Shown here: in pieces, positions 57,048-64,000 of the stretch
How positions within the stretch are numbered: position 1 is the first letter of the stretch
Layout: every line of letters starts with the position of its first letter
Source: Palaemon carinicauda
Taxonomy: Eukaryota > Arthropoda > Malacostraca > Decapoda > Palaemonidae
Direction of reading: 5' to 3'
Assembly: GCF_036898095.1 (NCBI RefSeq)
Contig: NC_090743.1
Span: forward strand, 18,405,500-18,469,499
Length of the DNA: 64,000 bases
Position numbers and translations under genes: made by a program
Notes under the pieces: model-generated
What the model saw: the letters and a program-made list of their open reading frames with translations, nothing else
Told to the model about the DNA's origin: nothing
Databases searched by the model: none

Positions 57048-60000
57048 CCCTGGATAGGTACGCTCCTCGGACACCCCTTTGAGGGTATACTCGGACGCGA
57101 GCAACCCCGACGCCAAAAAAAATTCTTGAAAAATCAGTTTTTGCAGTAACCTCCTTTTTTCTTTTGCCAAAAAAAACTTCAATGAATGCTTAAAACAACT
57201 GTAAAGATAAATACTACTCATCTGCAGAAAAACTATTTATTATAAATATTTTAAAAAATTAAGTAGAAAAAAAAAGACCTTACATAAAAATTCATAAAAA
57301 AAAGTTTATACATATATACACAAATCCTTTTAGGAATTGATTCTTGAATGTTTAGGACACATCTTGATGTATTTTGGATGAAGTCAGACCCATGGAGGTG
57401 AAGATCTGAAAAGAGAAAAAAAGGGTAACTTTTTTTGGCCAAAAAAATTTGTCCAAATTTCATGAATTTTTTGGGGTACCCAAATGAAATAGGAAGTGGC
57501 TGATTTTTTTAGGGAATAAACATATGTTATCCTAAAATAGAAATATGTAAAAAAATCTTCATTATTTTGTAAATTACATTTATATCAGGGGCCATATCTA
57601 AAGGTAATTTTTTGAGTACTTAGAAATTTCGTAAAAAAATACATATATTTAATATATATGATATTTATGCAGGTAAAAATATACCAAAATATCACAAATA
57701 CTATAGGGAACAAGAATATATATAGATAGGGCAACTTACGCTTCGGATATGTCCACAAAATGGCCGCCAACCACACTGACTCAGACTCCCTAATCTGCCA
57801 CTTGAAATGTAGGAAGGTTATGTCAATTTCAAGGTGTTATTTACTAATCTAATTATTCTTGGATATGCATAAAAATTGTATGGTGGGTTGCTGGATAATT
57901 GTCGATTATTTTACGACTATAAAATTAAAATTCTGACCCCAAAAAAATTTTTTGAAGGGAAATAAAATCGAAAAAAAAAATGTAAAACAATATATTTTAG
58001 CTAAAAAAATTTGATGATATTCAATCAAAAAAGAAGTAAACAAAATTTTCCGACAAATAAACATCTAGATGAATCATTACTCTGTGATAGTTCCTTAGTA
58101 CATAGTAATTTTGAAAGAAATGGGAACAAACGAAAAAGTGGCAATCGCAGGAAAATCGAACACATACCTATATATACGCCATATCTGGCTAAAAATAAAG
58201 ATAGGCATGGGTAGCCAGATCATCTAGAAACACTTTCCAACACTATAAAAATACAAGTTTTGCGACACTACTTGCCAATTCCTTACGGTAACATGACTAA
58301 GCAAAAAAATGCAAAACAAATAAAAAGGGGCACTCGCGGAATAATGACCAACATTCTAATATACGGCATTTCAGAAAAAAAAAATTTCAGCCACGTACTA
58401 GGCAAACCATCAAGGCACATTTTCCGACAAATAAACATCTAAATGAATCATTACTCTGTGATAGTTCCTTAGTACGTAGTAATTTTGAAAGAAATGGGAA
58501 AAAACGAAAAAATGGCAATCACCGGAAAATCGAACACATACCTATATATACGCCATATCTGGCTAAAAAAAAGATAGGCATGGGTAGCCAGATCATCTAG
58601 AAACACTTTCCAAAACTATAAAAACATAAGTTTTGCGACACTACTTGCCAATTCCTTACGGTAACATGACTAAGCAAAAAAATGCAAAACAAATAAAAAG
58701 GGGCACTCGCGGAAAAATGGCTAACATTCTAATATACGGCATTTCAGAAAAAAAAAATTCAGCCACGTGCTAGGCAAACCATCAAGGCACATTTTCCGAC
58801 AAATAAACATCTAAATGAATCATTACTCTGTGATAGTTCCTTAGTACGTAGTAATTTTGAAAGAAATGGGAAAAAACGAAAAAATAGCAATCACAGGAAA
58901 ATCGAACACATACCTATATATACGCCATATCTGGCTAAAAAAAAAGATAGGCATGGGTAGCCAGATCATCTAGAAACACTTTCCAACACTATAAAATTAT
59001 AAGTTTTGCGACACTACTTGCCAATTCCTTACGGTAACATGACTAAGCAAAAAAATGCAAAACAAATAAAAAGGGGCACTCGCGGAAAAATGGCCATTCT
59101 AATATACGGCATTTCAGAAAAAAAAAAATTCAGCCACGTGCTAGGCAAACCATCAAGGCACATTTTCCGACAAATAAACATATAAATGAATCATTACTCT
59201 GTGATAGTTCCTTAGTACGTAGTAATTTTGAAAATGGGAAAAAACGAAAAAATGGCAATCACAGGAAAATCGAACACATACCTATATATACGCCATATCT
59301 GGCTAAAAAAAAGATAGGCATGGGTAGCCAGATCATCTAGAAACACTTTCCAACACTATAAAAATATAAGTTTTGCGACACTACTTGCCAATTCCTTACG
59401 GTAACATGACTAAGTAAAAAAATGCAAAACAAATAAAAAATGGCCAACATTTTATTATACGCATTTCAGAAAAAAAAATTTCAGCCACGTGCTAGGCAAA
59501 CCATCAAGGCACATTTTCCGACAAATAAACATCTAAATGAATCATTACTCTGTGATAGTTCCTTAATACATAGTAATTTTGAAAGAAATGGGAACAAACG
59601 AAAAAGTGGCAATCGCAGGAAAATCGAACACATACCTATATATACGCCATATCTGGCTAAAAATAAAGATAGGCATGGGTAGCCAGATCATCTAGAAACA
59701 CTTTCCAACACTATAAAAATACAAGTTTTGCGACACTACTTGCCAATTCCTTACGGTAACATGACTAAGCAAAAAAATGCAAAACAAATAAAAAGGGGCA
59801 CTCGCGGAATAATGACCATCATTCTAATATACGGCATTTCAGAAAAAAAAATTTCAGCCACGTACTAGGCAAACCATCAAGGCACATTTTCCGACAAATA
59901 AACATCTAAATGAATCATTACTCTGTGATAGTTCCTTAGTACGTAGTAATTTTGAAAGAAATGGGAAAAAACGAAAAAATGGCAATCACCGGAAAATCGA

Positions 60001-62036
60001 ACACATACCTATATATACGCCATATCTGGCTAAAAAAAAGATAGGCATGGGTAGCCAGATCATCTAGAAACACTTTCCAAAACTATAAAAACATAAGTTT
60101 TGCGACACTACTTGCCAATTCCTTACAGTAACATGACTAAGCAAAAAAATGCAAAACAAATAAAAAGGGGCACTCGCGGAAAAATGGCTAACATTCTAAT
60201 ATACGGCATTTCAGAAAAAAAAAATTCAGCCACGTGCTAGGCAAACCATCAAGGCACATTTTCCGACAAATAAACATCTAAATGAATCATTACTCTGTGA
60301 TAGTTCCTTAGTACGTAGTAATTTTGAAAGAAATGGGAAAAAACGAAAAAATAGCAATCACAGGAAAATCGAACACATACCTATATATACGCCATATCTG
60401 GCTAAAAAAAAAGATAGGCATGGGTAGCCAAATCATCTAGAAACACTTTCCAACACTATAAAATTATAAGTTTTGCGACACTACTTGCCAATTCCTTACG
60501 GTAACATGACTAAGCAAAAAAATGCAAAACAAATAAAAAGGGGCACTCGCGGAAAAATGGCCATTCTAATATACGGCATTTCAGAAAAAAAAAAATTCAG
60601 CCACGTGCTAGGCAAACCATCAAGGCACATTTTCCGACAAATAAACATATAAATGAATCATTACTCTGTGATAGTTCCTTAGTACGTAGTAATTTTGAAA
60701 ATGGGAAAAAACGAAAAAATGGCAATCACAGGAAAATCGAACACATACCTATATATACGCCATATCTGGCTAAAAAAAAAGATAGGCATGGGTAGCCAGA
60801 TCATCTAGAAACACTTTCCAACACTATAAAAATATAGGTTTTGCGACACTACTTGCCAATTCCTTACGGTAACATGACTAAGTAAAAAAATGCAAAACAA
60901 ATAAAAAATGGCCAACATTTTATTATACGCATTTCAGAAAAAAAAATTTCAGCCACGTGCTAGGCAAACCATCAAGGCACATTTTCCGACAAATAAACAT
61001 CTAAATGAATCATTACTCTGTGATAGTTCCTTAGTACGTAGTAATTTTGAAAGAAATGGGAAAAAACGAAAAAATGGCAATCACAGGAAAATCGAACACA
61101 TACCTATATATACGCTATATCTGGCTAAAAAAAAGATAGGCATGGGTAGCCAGATCATCTAGATACACTTTCCAACACTATAAAAATATAAGTTTTGCGA
61201 CACTACTTGCCAATTCCTTACGGTAACATGACTAAACAAAAAAATGCAAAACAAATAAAAAGGGGCACTCGCGGAAAAATGCCCAACATTCTAATATACG
61301 GCATCTCAGATAAAAAAAAAGACATGCACGTGTTAGCCCAACCATCAAGGCACACTTTCTAACACATAAACATGAAAAAAAAATCAATAATATACGGCAA
61401 TTCCTTACTACGTAGTAAATTTTTACAAATATTGAAAAAAAAACAGAAATTGGTAACCGCAGTTAAATACCCAATATACCAATAACTACGTCGTATCTGA
61501 CAAAAACAAAGTCACGCATGGGTAGCCAGATCATCTAGACACACTTTCCAACACTAAAAAAGCAAAAGTTTTACGACACTATTTGGCAATATCTTACGGA
61601 AAAATGACTTGGCAAAAAAATGAAAAAAAAGGAAAAAGGGGCACTCGCGGTAAAATGGTCCTCGTGGTGATGAACATTTTAACTAAAAAAAAATCATGCA
61701 CATGGTAGCCAAATAATCCACCAAGACTTTCCACAACTGATAACCTAAACAAGTTGCACCATTCTACAACAATTTCATAATACGTAATAACTTTGATAAT
61801 TATGCAAATTACCTTAGAAGGGTAAACTCGGTCGCGCTCGACCCCGACGCGTCTCAGAAATCGGGGAAGGAGTACAGCTACAGCAATGCACATCTGGACA
61901 CTACTAGAGCGTGTAGGCGAGACACCTACTGCAGGTCGATCACCCACAAATTCAGTCACGGGGGGGAGTCACGTGAGAAAAACCTCTTTTTTTTTGACGC
62001 TCGGGGTCACGGACGACCCACCGTACCGTTCCAGGG
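57048..62036. mobile_element. piggyBac-like non-autonomous element with TTAA target sites
   Basis: TTAA at 57,044-57,047 precedes CCCTGGATAGGTACG. At the other end the inverse (CCGTACCGTTCCAGGG, ending 62,036) is followed by TTAA at 62,037-62,040. Subterminal GGACG / CCCCGACGC and CGCGCTCGACCCCGACGCG words lie at both ends (57,105-57,115; 61,830-61,850; 61,998-62,015). TTAA duplication with CCC...GGG termini is the hallmark of piggyBac. No transposase frame is visible in 5 kb; most of the interior is a tandem array. Confidence 0.75.
58000..61400. repeat. Higher-order tandem repeat: ~370-bp units in ~1,467-bp blocks
   Basis: The word TTTTCCGACAAATAAACAT marks unit positions near 58,046, 58,420, 58,792, 59,162, 59,512, 59,886, 60,258, 60,630 and 60,982; a decayed unit follows at 61,350. 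Spacings run 374, 372, 370, 350, then the same series again. Unit-specific variants repeat after four units: AGTGGCAATCGCAGG at 58,136 and 59,604, GGCAATCACCGG at 58,513 and 59,980, AAATAGCAATCACAGG at 58,881 and 60,347, TTTTGAAAATGGG at 59,227 and 60,693. So a four-unit block was duplicated recently. Frames such as those at 59,440-59,682 and 60,908-61,162 are repeat shadows. Confidence 0.9.
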
Positions 62037-62040
62037 TTAA

Positions 62041-62286
62041 GAAAGCCTTTCCAGTACAAAGGAAACATCTACAAATGAATCCATATGGAATGGTATTGAA
62101 AAATCTTGTTCTCCATGCTTTCACCAGTCCTCTATCATTACTACCATATTTTGATTTCAGTAACTTTTTTTTAATTACGATGAATGGTTGTTTTATGATG
62201 ACTGGTGGAAACGTAATATGTTACTTTATGATATTATAGAAAAACAGAAAAACTTTACTTACAAAGGAATGGAGTTTATATGGAAA
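62041..62286. other. Stretch without recognisable gene
   Basis: AT-rich spacer between the piggyBac-like element and the small TIR element. Nothing supported. Confidence 0.5.
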
Positions 62287-62292
62287 AACTAT

Positions 62293-62782
62293 TGGTGCTA
62301 CTATAGCGTGATTCCTACCCTCATTTTCAGTTCCTACCTCAATATGGGGATTCAAATCTACTAGAGTGATTCCTCCCAAACCACCTAAACAAGTAAACAA
62401 CCAAATAATGTTAGGTTAGGTTTGGTTAGGTTAGGTACTCCAGGGGCACTTGGATGAACACTGCTGGCATGTTTTGAAAGGAGATCAAGACCACTTCGTA
62501 GCAATTTTAACCGACATTAAACAAGTTTTTGTTAGTTAATTTTTGTTACTAAATCAGGGATTTCAATTTTTCAATATTGATGCCCGAAGTTAATTCTGAT
62601 TGCTTAAAGTGTGTTTTATGGATTTTTCAGCATGTTTTATAGAATAGAGTAGATTAAAATAGTGTCAGGAAGTATGTTTTAACTATCCTCCTTTGGTAGG
62701 AATCACCTCATACCCAAAAAATAGGGTAGGAATCACACCATAGTAGAATCCTGATGGTAGGGATCACACTACAGTAGCACCA
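62293..62782. mobile_element. Small TIR element (MITE-like, ~490 bp)
   Basis: Left terminus TGGTGCTACTATAGCGTGAT (62,293 onwards), right terminus complementary (ATCACACTACAGTAGCACCA, ending 62,782), about 26 bp with three mismatches. The 6-mer AACTAT flanks both ends (62,287-62,292 and 62,783-62,788), a possible target duplication. No coding capacity. Superfamily not assignable; the interior holds further CTAxxGTGATTCCT words. Confidence 0.6.
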
Positions 62783-62788
62783 AACTAT

Positions 62789-63050
62789 TTCTTTGAAAAT
62801 TACCTTTACTTTCCGTCGCAAATACATAGTTAACGAGATATATCCTAATATGTCTTACTGTAATGGGGACAACCCAGTGGAAACCAAAGTTTTGGGTGAG
62901 AAAAATTTACTGGCGAATTGATATACAAAGGTAAACCTAACGTTTTCTTCTCTACACATTATTCTCTAGAAGCAATAAATCCACGAAAAATTATTCAAAA
63001 TATTAGCATCCTATTCCCATGATATATTTATTTCCCCCTTTTGTTCAAAA
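62789..63050. other. Stretch without recognisable gene
   Basis: AT-rich spacer before the last DIRS copy. Nothing supported. Confidence 0.5.
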
Positions 63051-64000
63051 TGATATTTTCATAATAAAATAAATTTTTGAATATACTTACCAGCTGGTTA
63101 TATAAGAATGGCCAAAGTCTCCTAATGCCCCGGCAGAAATTTCAAAATCTCGCACAGCTTATCGCAGATATGCCAGGTGTACACTAGCGCCCTCACGGTA
63201 CAACAGGTAGAACTATACCCACAAGCTTCAGATCTTCCATGCCCCATGGTCTCTAGAGGGGAGGGTGGGGGGTTTTTAACTTGAATAACCTGCGGGTAAG
63301 TATATCAAAAAATTCATTTTATTATGAAAATATAATTCTTAAATATAAAACTTCCCGCTGGTTATATAAGAATGGCTGATTGACAACCCTTGGTGGCTGG
63401 TCAGAGACAGCTGCATAATTGGAAATTCACTTAAGAGTTACATAAACAACTTAGCAGTTCTCACCTGATAAGGAAGCTGACAGCAATGCTCTGCCTCATT
63501 TTGTCTGCTATCCTTAGGAGAACCAGCGGTCCACCCAGGGGGCTGATGATCTCTAGGAGCTGTCAAACGGTTCAATAACCTATAACATGACAGGACCTCA
63601 ACTAATACCCTTGTTCTGGGCACTCTCTAGGAAAAAAATGACCACCTGACTAGATCAAAGATTGCGGAAGATTGCCAACCAATCTTCACGCACAATCATA
63701 AAAAACATATATAAAAGTTCCAAAAGAAGAACAGGGGTACTAGGAATTTAGGGAAATGTAGTGGTGGATGTTTCACCTATTACTGTACTCGTTGTTACGA
63801 GTGATCCCAAAACGTAGCCGTCCTCACAAAGAGACTGGATACGGCATAAGTAATGCAAGGCGAATACAGGATTACCCCTTCACAAGGCTGTATACACGAT
63901 GCTTTGCAGAGAATAGTTTAGTTTAAAAGTTACAGAAGCTCCCACAGCTCTAACTTCATACGTCTTTACTCTTTCGACAGCTTAAGATCTGTCACACAAC
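63051..64000 (-). mobile_element. DIRS1-like family A, copy A3 (3' end, continues past the window)
   Basis: The 3' end TGATATTTTCATAATAAAAT is at 63,051 and the ICR at about 63,285-63,380 (complement of the 3' end joined at about 63,333 to TTCTTAAATATAAAACTTCC). Then non-coding sequence like 14,640-14,960, including the GGGGGCTGATGATCTCTAGG stretch (GGGGGCTGAAGATCTCTAGG in the chimeric copy), and from 63,840 the YR C-terminus, collinear with 15,100-15,250. The open frame at 63,438-63,623 lies in the non-coding part. Truncated by the window edge. Confidence 0.75.
63850..64000 (-). pseudogene. Tyrosine recombinase C-terminus of copy A3 (partial)
   Basis: Aligns with the end of the YR in the chimeric copy: the region around AACTTCATACGTCTTTACTC corresponds to the HEVKAVA box (AACTTCGTGCATCTTGACCT at 15,209-15,228). 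Indels suggest decay. Most of the gene lies beyond the window. Confidence 0.55.

Noticed and set aside
58000..61400. CRISPR-like array
   Set aside because: Units are ~370 bp, AT-rich and homogeneous along their full length, with no short repeat/unique spacer pattern, and the context is a eukaryotic transposon.
62407..62440. Telomere-like TTAGG words (GTTAGGTTAGG..GGTTAGGTTAGG)
   Set aside because: Only four or five imperfect copies of the arthropod-type motif. Too short to call an interstitial telomere; probably chance or a small relic.

Overview
The window reads as a heterochromatin-like, transposon-dominated stretch of an animal nuclear genome, most likely an arthropod and plausibly a decapod crustacean. 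The grounds are long (GA)n, (TA)n and CA/GT microsatellites, several nested DIRS1-like tyrosine-recombinase (YR) retrotransposons (a class known to be common in decapods), TTAA- and TA-targeted DNA transposons, and no bacterial-type gene organisation. I found no host gene, tRNA or rRNA that I can support. Nearly every real coding signal belongs to a retroelement, and almost all copies are broken.

Layout. 1-1,209: minus-strand remnant of a non-LTR retrotransposon with CCHC knuckles. 1,210-9,485: Tigger/pogo-like non-autonomous DNA element with TA duplication, containing a complete minus-strand DIRS copy (A1, 3,139-9,268). 9,488-13,330: decayed pieces of DIRS family B. 14,308-21,216: a DIRS copy (A2/B) with a family A 3' end and a family B 5' end, i.e. 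a chimera; it has the longest Gag and an RT with intact YLDD. 21,391-33,657: two plus-strand family C copies in tandem (C1 decayed, C2 with a full-length open YR and intact RT motifs). 33,784-46,126: family B copy B1, split by nested copy B2 (37,954-45,879). 46,516-53,718: copy B3. 53,719-56,707: 5' half of copy B4. 56,745-56,985: a solitary family B 5' terminus. 57,048-62,036: a 5-kb piggyBac-like element with TTAA at both ends and a higher-order tandem repeat inside. 62,293-62,782: a small TIR element. 63,051-64,000: 3' end of another family A copy running off the window.

The DIRS copies carry ORF1 (Gag-like, Cys-rich N-terminus, Arg/Pro/Ser repeat middle, RG- or K/R-rich end), RT plus RNase H, then a YR. 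They have inverted terminal repeats, and beside the YR-proximal end an internal complementary region (ICR) that joins the complements of the two extreme ends. That is the circle-junction template expected of DIRS1-type replication. I could read this structure in all three families. It also served to match 5' and 3' ends, to resolve nesting, and to expose the chimera. An uninterrupted paralogue of the A1 target lies in the same window and shows insertion without target-site duplication.

No wholly new system is demonstrated. The most unusual items are the chimeric DIRS, the in-window empty site, the (TA)n tracts lying between adjacent DIRS copies, recurrent 24/30-bp Gag minisatellites, and the higher-order repeat inside the piggyBac-like element. 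All alignments were made by eye; identities are qualitative.
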